A DNA stretch of 64,000 bases from Dipylidium caninum (taxonomy: Eukaryota; Platyhelminthes; Cestoda; Cyclophyllidea; Dipylidiidae): positions 124,001 to 188,000 of the forward strand of contig QEYB01000524.1 of the NCBI GenBank assembly GCA_017562135.1, read 5' to 3'. Shown in pieces: positions 36,445 through 49,500 of the stretch. The notes below the pieces were generated by a model that saw nothing but the letters and a program-made list of their open reading frames with translations, made no database searches and had not been told where the DNA came from. Position numbers and translations under genes: made by a program. How positions within the stretch are numbered: the stretch's first letter is position 1; each line of letters opens with the position of its first letter.

Positions 36445-36753
36445 GGCGGCAGGATACGGGAGGTGTTGGAGAATGGATTGAGTTGGGGAGTTTCGAGTGG
36501 AAAGACAAGAAGTCTCCCTCGACCCACCAACCATCCGCTTCGCCTCCCATCCCCTCCGTCCCGTATAGACAAGGGCTTTCATGAAGCGACAACCTTCCCA
36601 GTCGCATGGGAGTGTGAACGTGAGAGGTGGAATTTATCCCCCATGAAATCTGTCCCACCTGACGTCCAACCTGATGGACAGCTCGGTGAAGACAAGAACT
36701 ACTTAGAATGACGTTGGAGGAGAGTGGAGCCTTCATGCAATGCTCTCGCGTCG
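36445..36753 (+). repeat. 309-bp inverted repeat, right copy
   Basis: Partner of 33020-33328 in opposite orientation, 3.1 kb away. Most mismatches lie in the half nearer the spacer; the outer 70 bases differ at only one position. The shared open frame (…LGEDKNYLE, stop) is kept in both copies. Together the copies could form a long hairpin in DNA or in a transcript crossing both. Confidence 0.9.
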
Positions 36754-39310
36754 AGATCATGGAAAGGAAGGGGATATTAAAGAAACGGAGAGTGTGAAAA
36801 CCAAGTAAGACAGCTCACCTTGGGAGAAGTGAAAGACGTTAATATAACGTCTAAAATTGAAATTTACAGTAACCCAACATTACTGAATCGCATTCAGGGA
36901 CTGGTTAACAGGAGCTACCGTGGCGTAGCTGCTCACTTTGAGTCGCTCTTTCTTTCTCTCCCTACACTCTCCTTCTCCCTCCTCCTCTTCTTCTCTCCCT
37001 CCACCCTTTACCGCCTCGATGCAGTCGACCGCCTTGCCTCGGTAAAGCATGAGGGTGAACGTGAAGTTGTTGCAACAAACCCTCATCTCCTCACAGCCGA
37101 GGATCATTCGAAGTCTGGTTGGGACAAAAGTCTTATGATTGCGTGTCCGACGTCTAACCCTAGCTACGTAACCAGTCTTCGGGGGCCTGACCAAGTGCAC
37201 AATTTCACAAGCCTTAAACTGTCGAATGACACGTCTGGCGAACTGTGCCAATCTTCATATTTACTCTGGGGGTATCATTAACACCCTGTTTACTAAGTTT
37301 TATTACCGTGGTGGTCAATAATGTGGCAATAAAATTGCTATTCCTATTCCCCTTGGCTTCTTAGCCTCTATTCCACCATGATATTCTCAATTTCCATTAT
37401 TCGCACTTCATACTTCGTAAATCGAGTTTTAAAGGCCAGGAAGGTGGGTTAAGGGTATGTAATCTTTCCACGAGAACTCAAACTTATGAATAAGTAAGAA
37501 CTTACGTGCTTCCTGACCACTAAAATCGTTCTACTTAAACATATAAGTAGTAGACAAATTAGTGTATAAATAACTCCTTTGCCTGTTGACGCAAGCGAAC
37601 GCCGGTGATGTGTGGATGTATGTGAAAGGATCAGTGAGGAATTTTGATCACCCGCGTGGAAACCTTCGGAATAAAGCATTTCAGGTAGTCGATGGCAGAC
37701 TTACTCAATGGAAAACCAGACTCGCTCATCAGTGAATTGGTGTATGTGCAGAATGAAATGCAACTGTTCTTGGTATCTGCATTGAATTGATGTCGGAGGC
37801 GGAGGAAATGATATTTCATTCTCCTGCTAAGTTTTCAAACAGTGGAGAGCTGTTAACACTCTCTGCATACCTTAAAGAGCATAAAATACCTATACTACTT
37901 ATAACTTAACTAGTGGTATATGTATGTGGGTACCGGACGCCTGACTGTGGCGTCTGTTTGTCTGTTTAAAATTATAAACTCCTCGGTCTTTCCCCACATA
38001 GAAACAAAGCTAATCTTGTCTTTATATATCAACAAAATTTTCAAGCATCAGAGGCGTCCACCCTCGTGGGTTCATTGTCGGCCCACATGTCCCTCAGGTG
38101 ATGTCTTGCGGGTATCCAGTTTATCAACCATTCCTTTAGCTTACTCCATAATCATCCGGTAAGGCTGTACTTTCCCCCGCACCGCTAGCTTTTTGGAAAA
38201 TGAAGGTGAACAAAACCTGCAGGAGACATAACTGAGCAACGCGTTTTTTTCGCATATGAATGGGTTGAGGGGACATTATCCACTTCGACAGTGCTAAAAG
38301 ACACAAAATCCAATCTACGATTTCCTCACCTCCCGAAGACTCTTTGACGTGGTCACGGGATACGCTCTTTATACGAGTAACCAGACTATGAATGGTTTAC
38401 GCCAGCTCAAGACACAGGCATTTAACGTTAGTCGGCACAGTTAATGTAAACAGAAGATAATGTGGGTCAGCGAGTGATGCGTCATTTCAGCCTACTGTGT
38501 GCCCTTAAGTGGGAAAAGTGACTGCATCACATCTCCTGCCTAGGCCAAACTTTGCCTGCAGTTCTTAGCAGTCCTCTTAGTCCAAATCTTACTGAAAGAC
38601 TACCTTGGGCGAACTCGCAGTCTTGAAGTTAACACAGTCCTTTGCTGTTCGATCATCCAGTTATTCGAAAGTGAGCATCTTAGCAACGGGTGTAAGCAGT
38701 GAATTGGGACACAGAGAAGTAGAGGCTTGACTTCTGTCAGATCTTAAAATGGTTTGTTTATTTACCTACTCGAAAGTCCACTGCCATGCATCGCATCTCG
38801 CTTGGCATGCCTGTCAACTTATGAAATGGCGCTTGTTTATCTTTCTTCCAACAACAATGGCTGCTATGACAAAAAAGCAACGGAAAGTCCTACTCCCCTA
38901 AAATGAGGTTTTTTTAGATCAACTACTTCCCCTCGCTGTCAGCAACGATTACGCGACACACTGCTTATCATTACTTATCTTTCACGCAGACAACACGAGG
39001 CAAGATAGGGTAGGGGAATTAGTAGTGTCTTGGACGATATTCGACGGGTTTAAGTCGCCACAGTCACGCGGATTAGTCATTACAAGGGCATGGTTATGAA
39101 TAGTTAAAAATGCGAGTTCGTCTCTCCACATTGACGCGTTACGTGATCGCTCAACTCAGCTTCCCGTGTGTTTCATGTGGGAGTTGGAAGAGGCGAAGCA
39201 ATATCGAATCCCCTAGACCTGAGAGCCTGGTAGGCAGTTGTGCCACCGTTAAAGGAACAAGCCATTACAATGAAAGTGGGAAGGGGGAGTGAGCTATGCG
39301 TCACCCGAGC
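36754..39310. other. No supported gene
   Basis: A 153-codon plus-strand frame at 36820-37281 is rich in Ser/Leu from CT-rich DNA and shows no motif. The remainder is AT-rich and featureless to the eye. Confidence 0.5.
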
Positions 39311-39559
39311 CGATTGGTTAGTTGGATGTTCAAACAGGTGGTGCATGATTGGTGGAGAGGATGAGGGAATTTGATTGGAGCGTGTCCACGACAACCGCAC
39401 GTGCGCACGCACGCATACGGTACGGTAGCACGAGGCTAGGCCGAAATGGCTTTGAAGGTTAATCGTTTATACGACCACTCCTTCTGCACGCATCGCATCA
39501 AATTACAGTAAATCCTCATCTCTCCATTTATCACCGCGGCTGTCCTCAACTAACGTAGG
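39311..39559 (+). promoter_or_regulatory. Possible protocadherin promoter and untranslated first exon
   Basis: ATTGG boxes occur at 39313, 39346 (TGATTGG) and 39372 (TGATTGG), followed by a GTGAGTAT splice donor after 39559. A good acceptor (TTTGTAG) lies near 40535, only some 35 bases before the protocadherin start codon. This suggests a non-coding first exon ending at 39559, spliced to about 40536. It rests on motif spacing only. Confidence 0.3.
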
Positions 39560-40169
39560 TGAGTATCTTCCATTCATCCTTTTTTTCCGTATGCTATTGT
39601 CAAGCTAGCTACTCTCGGGTACTCCCTACTTCTCTAACAATGGGCTGAATTTGGATCTATCGCTTTGTAGGTATTGGTAGCTCCCATTGTATGAAGCCAT
39701 ATGCCCCAAATACGCTGTCAGGAAAACTTTTTGTCAGGATAATCAGCTTTTTTCCTTAACCCACTCCAAACCGTAACTCCTTAGCAGTCCGACACTCTTC
39801 ACATGCCATGACATCGCCTGCTATCCAGTAATTGCTCAGCAGACTTCATGCCCAGCCCTAAAAATCGTCCTCTTTCTCTGGCCCGAGTATCCCATCCCGC
39901 TTTAGCCCACGACCCTGGCAAATCACTACAAGCCATGATGATTCCTCCTTTCGTAGCACATCGTGAGACAGGTTTTAATTCGGCGTAAGCCATGTCGTCA
40001 AACATCACAATGGAAGGGCGAGAGAGATTGTGACTTCAGCCTGAGATATTGCGTACCCTTAAGGTGGTGAATGCGTCGCCGAGTTCGTAGACAAACACCT
40101 CCGTCCGCCTTCATTTCACTGAGGAGTTGATTCGGTGATGTAAATTAGGACAGTTTAAACTTCGATCCA

Positions 40170-40189
40170 AACACACACACACACACACA
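40170..40189 (+). repeat. (AC)n microsatellite
   Basis: Ten AC units in the presumed first intron of the protocadherin, upstream of its start codon. Confidence 0.9.
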
Positions 40190-40570
40190 TTGGACTTGTA
40201 CGTACACATGCACACATGCGTTTATGGTTGGCCCTCGGCCCATTTCTGTGTAAACGGTGCTCCTTGCACATGCGTGCCTGCCTTCGAGGGTGCCTATAGG
40301 CTTTTGCACCTGGTGATTGAGTCTCGTGATTGTGTCAGGTGTCCGATTAAGTCGACGATAGGAGCAGGTGTCCAACGCGCTCCACTCCCCTGCCTCCATC
40401 GAGCTCTGTCCGAAGCTTACACGCGTCTCCAAGTTATGCTAATCTCATCCGCACCCATTCCAGACATTATTTCCCGAGGGTGAGAAGGATGGTCTTCTCC
40501 CGCCTCACCTCCTCCTTCCATCGTTGCCTTTGTAGAATGAATCGCCTTTGAACCGGTTCCCTCAAGAAGC

Positions 40571-43500
40571 ATGGATTATCTGAGAATTGGCATTCTCCTC
40601 GCCCTCCTGCACCATTCCACACTGGCGACGGAGCTCACCTTCCGGTTGGAAGAAGAGGTGTCCAGTGGAAAGGTCGTCGCCACTAATTCTGACCTAACAC
40701 CTCTCCTTCTCACTCCCAATGCCATGCCCCTCATCATAAATAGAATGTCACCTGGGGTGTCGAGTTTCAACTTTGTCAGACGTCCTCAAGCTGGCCTGGA
40801 ATTAGTTGTCTCCGGTCGTGTAGATCGCGAAGCCATCTGTCCGGCAAGGGGTACCACCTCGGGAGGTCCTCAACTTGACACCTCCCCACACTTTACCTTC
40901 CACATCGAAGATTCGAGCCGTCTTCCATCCTTCCGCTCCACATTCCACGACTATGATACAATTTCTTCCAGTCCATCCTCCTCCCCCGCCACCGCCTCGT
41001 CTTCAGACTGCATTGTCTCTCTACGTGTTGCCAGCAGTGACAAGATATTCAATGTAAAAATTCAAATTTTGGATATTAATGACAATGCGCCAGCGTGGAA
41101 CGCCTCAGTCCTCCATCTCTCCCTTCGTGACGGCGATCCGGCCGGCACCATTCTTTACCTCCCCTTGGCGGAAGACGAGGATGTCGGTCTCAACGGTGAG
41201 CTCACGTACAGCCTACAAGCGCCTGACGATGATCTCACCGGTGGATATGTCGGAGGTCATCGTCAAAGCGGTTCCCAATTGGGCTTGTTCGAGTTGATCA
41301 AACACTCGGAGACTGCAATGGACCAGCGAATTCCTGGAGTTATGCTGTCCCAGCAGACTAATGACCAGAAATTGGCATTGAGGACGAAGACACCGATTGA
41401 CAGGGAACAATTGCCCGAGTTAATTAGATTTCGTTTGGTCGCACGAGACTCCGGCAGCCCCATGCCGCAACAGAGCTCTCTCAAGTTAGTAATAAACGTG
41501 ACCGATGTGAATGATAACGCGCCGATGTTTGAGCGGCCTCTCTACAAGGTGGACATTCTCTCCGAGGACACGCCAGTTGGTCGAACTCTTCTCCAATTAC
41601 ATGCAAAAGATATGGACAGCGGAGTTAATGCCGAAATAACTTACAGATTTGAGGATAATGGTCAACCCATGCTCGATGTCATTCGTTATTTCTTTGAAAT
41701 TACCCCCAGAGGTCAATTGAAGATACTAAGACGTTTGAATGTGGATAAGATTGACGGGGAACAGAGTCTGCCCGCCTCATCGCCAGTAGCCTTCGGTGTT
41801 GAGGCTGTGGATGGTGCCAGTCCTGCTTACGCACTCACGGGACGAACGACAATACAACTTCAAGTAAGTGATACAAATGACGAGGCGCCGAGGATTGAAG
41901 TGTATCCAATTCATCCGCCGAAGGAAAGACCGGCCGGAGCTGCAAATGCTGTGGAGACGACAGCGCAGGAAAATGGAAGCACCGACCAACTCATAGCTTT
42001 GGTGGAGGTAGTCGACCCCGACATGGATGGCCTCGATACGGTGGACTGCCATCTGAAGGGTAGTGCCGCCGAGTACTTTCAATTAACCTCCACACCCTCC
42101 ACTTCTGGAAAGGGCGAGTATTCACTCATGACGAATGCGCGTTTAGACCGAGAAATTACACCGCGTCTTGAGGTGTCCATCGTCTGTCGCGACTCGGCCG
42201 GTCATGTGAGTAGGCAGGAGGTGGGCATTAACCTCCTCGATGTCAACGACAATGCGCCCAAGTTCGACAAACCCTTCTATGAGTTCTTCATCGAGGAGAA
42301 CGACGGTGAGGCTGAAGTCGACGACGTCACCGCCCCGTTGAATGACAAACGACCAGTCCGAGGTCAGGATGGGGAGACCGGCGTACACGCGTGGGATGTG
42401 GACGCCGAAGAGAATGCACGAATCTCCTACCATCTGGAGCAGGATCCGCGGGATCAATCCTCCGTATCCTACTTTTCCATAGACCACAACACCGGTGCTC
42501 TATTCGCCGTGGTGCCACTCGATCGAGAGGCGAAAAGTTGGCACAAATTTGTTGTAGTTGCTGCTGATCATGGCGAAACCTCGCTGTCCACCAGTGTCGA
42601 GGTGCTGGTACATGTGGAGAATTTAAACGACAATGTACCTCAATTTATCAATCAAATAGTTCCCGATGCCGGCTATGCCTTTGTAATCGACGAGGAGGAG
42701 GCGCCCGGACGATTTGTGGGTCAAATTACCGCGGTGGACGCGGACGACGAGGAGACTGTGGACGCGCATGAAATGTTCATTTGGACACACTCAAATAATT
42801 ACAGAACGTCAATCAGTCGATCGAGTCAAAAGTCGACAAATCGACTGATTTATACACTGTCAAGTGACTCGGACGCCGCTGTCTTCCGTATTGACAAGTA
42901 CTCGGGAAACATTACCACCAGGTTTGTCTGTTGTTTGTTTGGCTCAGTTGAGCGGTTGTTAATTCTCCATCCTCTTCGCCTTTCGTCACCTCTCTCTCTC
43001 TCGTTTGGCGATACCTTCGAAATAAAATTTTTATATTTCACTCCCCTCGACACCCTCGAGGACCTTTATGGATAACATTAAATTGCTTTCATGTGCCCCA
43101 TAGCAGGTCTTTCGCCCGAAAGGAGAGTAGTTACTTCAAAACTGTCCACCAAACACAGACACACACACACACACACACGCGAGGGCAGTGAATCTTTGAG
43201 AAACGCCCTTAAAGATAATTGGAATGGCTCTCAGGGCCAGGGGTCACAGGTGGGGACCGGTTGGAAGGGCGATTTGTTACACTTCCCGTTTCTCCCACCC
43301 CTCGCCCTCCCCCACCGCCCGCCACGACCCCACATGTTTTGGCAGTTGCCAAATGAAAGCTCCCCCTTGCCATTAAAGGCCGGGATGACAGGCGTGTGGA
43401 ACTGCCGGCCACACCCCGCTCCCACCAGGTCTGTTGAGACAGGGGAGAGCTCAAGGCTGACGGGGTGTTAGTGGGAAACACGGCAAATGAACATTAGAGA

Positions 43501-46500
43501 AGAGGTGGGAACATGGTCTCCCTTTCGCGTCAGCGTGGAGAAAAAGTGGCAAATAGTTCTGCCTATGTCCTACCCTCGGACTTCACTCTCTTTTGTTTGT
43601 TATGGGCAGGCTTTAATGCCTCGCCTCACCACGACAACAGCAGTGGCGGTTGAGCAGTTTTGCGATATGATTTTGAAAAATAACTCGAGAAGATAAAGAC
43701 AATGCGATGTACAAGGCGGTTTGTGTGTTGTACGTACTGATTGTTGTGTTTTCACCGTGGATTCAAGTTGATGTGGTGAAAAGACACTGGGACACAGGCG
43801 GAAGTGGGAGAGAGCGGGAGGAGCCGGGACGAGGGGGCGGCGGTGGATGGAGAGTGGTTAATGCGCACTAGACACACACGCATACAAACACTCCACGGCC
43901 GAAGTGACGATGGCTCGTTCGTCGGCTCATCGTCTGTCTGCTTTGTGGGTGTGTTTGTGTCTGTTTGTTTTGTATACACTCAAAAGCAAATGCTCGATCG
44001 GTCGTCCCTTCCCCCGCCGACGTCTCCTCGTGTTTTGTCATTTCCGGCGTCTGTTCGGACCATTTGATTGTGGTACGGCAAGACGATTTCCTCGCGGAGA
44101 CACAATGCCTCCTTAAAAATAAGTCCATCTGGTCATTCTCTAAACGACTTCTGCTTCTGACGCAGTAGCGTTAAAGAAAAGTGTCTTTTGTCTTAGGTGT
44201 GAACGAATCCACGTGGATAGTCCTTGTTCCACACCATCATTGTGACTGTTTACTTCTTCTATCTTCCTTTTTGACGTCGCCGTCGAATGTTCAAGGCAAT
44301 TGGCAGTTTCCTCTCCTAACCGCGGGACGATTCTTTCAAGTAATGCTGAAGACAATCCACATGGGGGGCCCTCGTCTTTCCTCTTCTTTTTCCCAAACGA
44401 ACCCCCAAATTAATTCACACGACTCTGGGTGTCTAGGCCACTCCTCCCTCCTCCTCCCCCCAGACTGGCCGTCTGAATTTTCCACCCTTCAAGGGTTATC
44501 CAGAGCCCAGTGAAAGGCGATTCTGTGGAGAAAGAGTAGTCTTTGTTGAACGGATTTGGTATGGGATGAGAGATAAGCGAATAGCGCGAAGAATCGGGGA
44601 GTTTGGATCGCGTCGGGGAAGGCAATTGTTGATGCAAACTCCCATACACCTTGTAGAGACCGTCTCGATCGAGAGAAACAGAGCACTTACACCTTCAGGG
44701 TGTTTGTCAGTGATCGCTTCCTCCCAGAAGCGTCCATTGAAGCCTCGGTGAATCAACGATGGACTCCGCCGAAGAGTCGAATCCACACAGTGGCCACCTC
44801 GGTGGTTGTCAATCTTCGCGATCAAAATGACAATCGACCGACCTTCTTGCAGCCAAATGCGTCCAATCATCTCATCCTCCTGGATCCCACCACCACACCG
44901 GGTCGTTCTCTTATGCAGGTGCGTCTCTCTGCTTCCTAAACAGCGGGTTTTTTTAAAACTCCTCTTCCCTCCGAGACGGTGGTCGAGTAAACATCCTCAC
45001 CTCCGTCCCCACTTGCTCTTCCCAGGGGTTACAACTATACTGTCGAGAAACAAATTCCTAGGCAGACAAAGAAGTTTCCAGTCCTGTCTAAGAAGCGGAT
45101 TTTTACTAGGCTGCCGCTTCCGTCTGATAGGAGTGATAAACCCCTTTCCCGCCGCCCCACCGACACGGGTTCAGTACAGGAAGCGCGAGAGAAGTTAGCC
45201 CAACAACGGTTGTAGAACTTAAGATAAACAAAGACGTCAAGGGGCTGGGAGGGCGGGGGCTGGGGCGGGGGAGGAGGTGGAGGGGGCCGAGGGAGGTCTC
45301 AATTCCTATCTGAGGTGACAGCTACTTCCTGTAAGGAGTCGTGGTCGTATCGGTGTATCGTCTTACAATAAAAACGCCAAGTAATCTCTACCCCGATTTA
45401 TTACCTCGATAAAGTCCTCTCTTTGTTTCACCCTCCGCCCCCGCCCCCCGATGTGTCCTTATCTTTCGTCTCTCTCCGCCATGTCTCGCAGCTTCAAGTT
45501 TTTTTTGCCGTTGGTAAAAAGGAAGTTAAGTGGGAAGATTAAAAGCCTAAAAAGAGGGGATTGGGCCTTCTCTACTTAGTCATTTCAATCCCCGCCTCCC
45601 GTCCCGCAATCTTGCCTTCCTCCTTCTTATGCGTTTAAAAAAATTTACCTATTGACGGGATAAAATTGGGTGAGATGAAGGAGAAGGAGGGGATTATTCC
45701 ATCGCGGCGTTGAATCAGCCTTACACAGATTGTTGTGAAGTTTCGAGGACACTCATCCTCTGTCCTCCTCCTCCCCCTCCTCCCTGGGGGAAAGCCGAGG
45801 AGACAAAAGATACGAGAACAAAGCATTCTTAGAGGAAGGTCCCTGTTGTTGACGTAATTGTGAGGTGATTAAATTAGACGTGGTTAATGTTGGTGGTGGT
45901 TAGGTCTAGAACAGCCGCAACTCATCTGCCTGTGAGATTAATTGTACTTTGTTGCTTGCCTGACGTGGACGAATCTCCGTCACATATGTGTGACGCATCG
46001 TGTTTTTTTCCATTAACTCCGACCTGGAGAGAGTAACCTGCTTGTTTTATGAGTAGGTAATTGCCGCAGATCCGGACGAAGGCGAAAATGGCCGAGTGAC
46101 CTACTCCATCGTAGATGGAAATGCTGGTGGTATCTTTTTTGTCGCTCCGGTGGAGGGTCTACTCTACCTCAACGGTCAGATCCCACGACGCACCATTGAG
46201 AAGGCCATCTATGCCTCGGCTAGTGCTGCTGCCGCCGCGACTGCGACTGCCTCGGTGTCAACAACAGCCCTGAAACGGGGCGATGTTGGAGGCCTCGGTG
46301 TGGCCAAAGAGGATGCCAATGATATGCCCGCCCATCCCACCTACGTGCTCAAGTTGGAGGCCTGCGATTCGGGCACACCGAAACAGTGCTCCTACTTCCC
46401 CAACCTACAAATCCAGGTTGGTTGTCTGAAAGCTAGGGGCTAACCACCGACCGACATAACTGTCTTCCCTCCGGCCGTCGTTGTCTGCCTTTAAGTTTGA

Positions 46501-49500
46501 CCTGAAAAAAAAACTAATTAGGTCGCTCAAGTCTCGCTACCGAGCTGCATCCCAGCACGAGGGTCCACAAGTGACTAGAATACTCCGTGGCGATGTCATA
46601 CCAGTGATGTTGCCAAGTGATTATTTTGCATAACATCCAACTGTCCTATTTGCATATGCACTCGTTGGACAGGGTTGCGATATATGAAGAGGAATGGCGT
46701 CGGTTATGGAAGACCAGGCGCCGGAAATGTAATTCCGTGTCCCACCTCCGCCTCCACCTCTGTGTTTTTCACCCTCCGATGCCTAATCTAGTTTAATGTA
46801 CACCTAACGCGAGTGATTAGCCTAAGTGACAAGTTGAGACAACCTCGCTTGTCTTGGCGATTGACCGGAAGACGAGTCGGGATAGGCAAAGGGCGAGGAG
46901 GCGAGGCGGGAGGGGAGACATCTTGTTTAGTGGGGAATCGAGACTGAAGCCCAGTCTGGCCTCTTCATTCCGAGTGACTGCGATCGCCAGTTACACTGAA
47001 ATCGTGCAACGACTACTGAAATCCATTTCAGCGTCCCCGAGTAGATTTCTCGAGGTTCAATAGATTAATTATGTCAATCAGTATGGGGCGAGGTGGCCCT
47101 CTAGACTCTAATAGAAGCGTTATGTTTGTTTTATTTGCTGGGGAGTAGCTACGCGTGGCTTCAGAACACAGTGGAGGCGCTGTCAGTGGCGGTGGTGGCG
47201 TCGGCATCTCAGCGGCAGGTTATGCAGACCGCTCGGACGTTTTTGGAGTTGGGGAGAAGGACAAACGCTTCGGCTGGAGTCGTAACTCCCTTGTCGAACA
47301 GGTCATAATCGGCCTGACAGTCTTCTTCGCTGTTGTTGTCCTTGTCGCCCTCCTCATCGTCTTTCTCATGCGTGGTGGTGGCAGCACCGGGATTCTCGGC
47401 TTCGGATCCTGCTCATTTTGCGTCGTGAAAAAAAGTGAGTTTCTGTGTCTGGAGGACGTGACTCTCTGATGTAGATCTGTTCCACCCGATGTGTTCATCT
47501 CCTCTGGTCATCTGAAAATCTGGGGTCTCAGTCACCTCAAAGTCTTGAAGAACCGCTTCACTTCAGTTTGTGTGTGTGTGTGTGTGTGTGTTCGTTAGTT
47601 GGGGGAAATTGTTCGGACCGAAAAAGTCTCCTCAACTAGTTAATAGGAGCCAAAAAGTTTTGTTGGGTCCTCGGACGGACATCCGCACCCTCTTGTACCG
47701 CAGACTGTGTTCCCAATTAGTTACTGTCAACTCTACAAATGGAAGGATGGGATAATTAGACTGCATACACGCCAACTCCCCTCCTCCTCTTCCTCCCCCG
47801 CCGCCGTCACCGTCACCACCACCGTCACAACTCTACATATTTCCTGACTCATTCCTACCTTAGAAAGATTAGAGGAAATTTGCCAGTGCTAAAAATTCTA
47901 CCACGACGATTGTAGACCTCGGAATCTCACGATCCATTAACGATCATTGCCTGTCTACCTCTCTCACGGTCTCTGAGTAAGTTAGAAATAATTAATGCTG
48001 AAGGGTAGACTAAAACAAAGCTCCATCCAGGGGAAATGGTCTTCTCCTCTCGACAAATGCCCTCCTATATGCTCACACTCCTCTGTGCATTCTCCTTTTT
48101 TTTGCTTTTCCTCTCCCTCGCACCCAGACTCGCCTCGCCCCGTCCCCTCCGTCCCTGCCTCTCTCTGGCTCTTCCTCTCTAATTCTATTAATATGATTTA
48201 TCTGCGAAAGACGTCTTACCACTTGCCCATCTCGTCCTCCTCCTACCAAGCCAACCGTCGGTCGGTTAATTGAGGCTCTAAGCAGTTGGAAGACGAGGTG
48301 GCTGAGGTCTATAATCGCCTTCCCCAGATCTCAGTCGCACTGGTTAAGACGAGGAGAAATAACTGATGTTGGGTAGTGCGGACGGAGGGAGATGTTTGGA
48401 TCTTAAATTGCCTTTATTCCACACTGCGCCCGGGCGGAGGCTCTCGAGTCCGAGGGGACGCGACAACGGGTGGCAGCCACCTCGTATTCGAGGCCTGAGT
48501 GCATTGATCAGCGGAGGCGAGTCGTCTGTTTATATCCTTCCCCGAGTCCTGTAGAATCGGGGCAGGATGGCGAGGTGGCATGACTTGGCATGGCATGGAG
48601 TTGGGCTGGACGGGAACTGGGTAGCAGTTAAAAGCTCCCTCGACTTCCGGCACTAATTGCTAAGATCGGGAGAGGGCGAGAGAGGGCGAGAGAGCGAAAG
48701 ATTAACTCCACTCTGCATCGTCTCCTCGCCCGCCAACCTCCAACCGCCGCCCCTCCCCCCTCCTCCTCCCATTCCCCCCAGTCTGCGCGACCGGCCCCCC
48801 CACATCACACTTCCATCCTCTGCCTACTTTGTCTACACGCGCGTGAAAGTGTTAATCGGCATGCATTATCGTGAGTGGCGGTGGGGTGTGTTTCCTACCA
48901 GTTAGTTTTCGTGTGACACAATAAGTGTACGCACACACACACGCACACACACACTCGCACATGCACAGCATTACGCATAATGGAGGCTGGCCGAAGAGGT
49001 GAAGGCGAGAGGCGCCAGGCTGTTAGTCTATCTTTCTAGCCAAATAACAATAGCAAGACGGGAAAAAGAAAAAAAAACAGGGGAGAAAGAGAAAAAATAA
49101 ATCTTTCCTCTGTGCTAATTATCAGTGGGCATTGTTTACCATGCAACAGTTGGGACACATGTCGCTCGAGTTGACAGAAGAATGGGAGAGAATGGGTAGA
49201 GTGTATGGGTTGTTCATACCAAAACGGGATTTTTTCAGTTGCTCCTCCTCCGTTCGTGCCGAAAGGAGTGCCACGGAGCTTTGCGTCTTCTCTTGCCTCC
49301 CCCCCCGCCCACGTCTCCTTTCATACATCCTCCACACTCGGGTATTTCAGTCCACTTTGAATGGGTTTCTACTGACACCCAACCACGAAACACGAGGCCG
49401 GGTTTAAGCATGAAGACGCAGCAGAGGCGGAAGTGATTGCTGGTGCTACTGTTGGCAGTATTTCATTGTCAGGCCACTTAAGACTTGTTCAAGACAGCTG

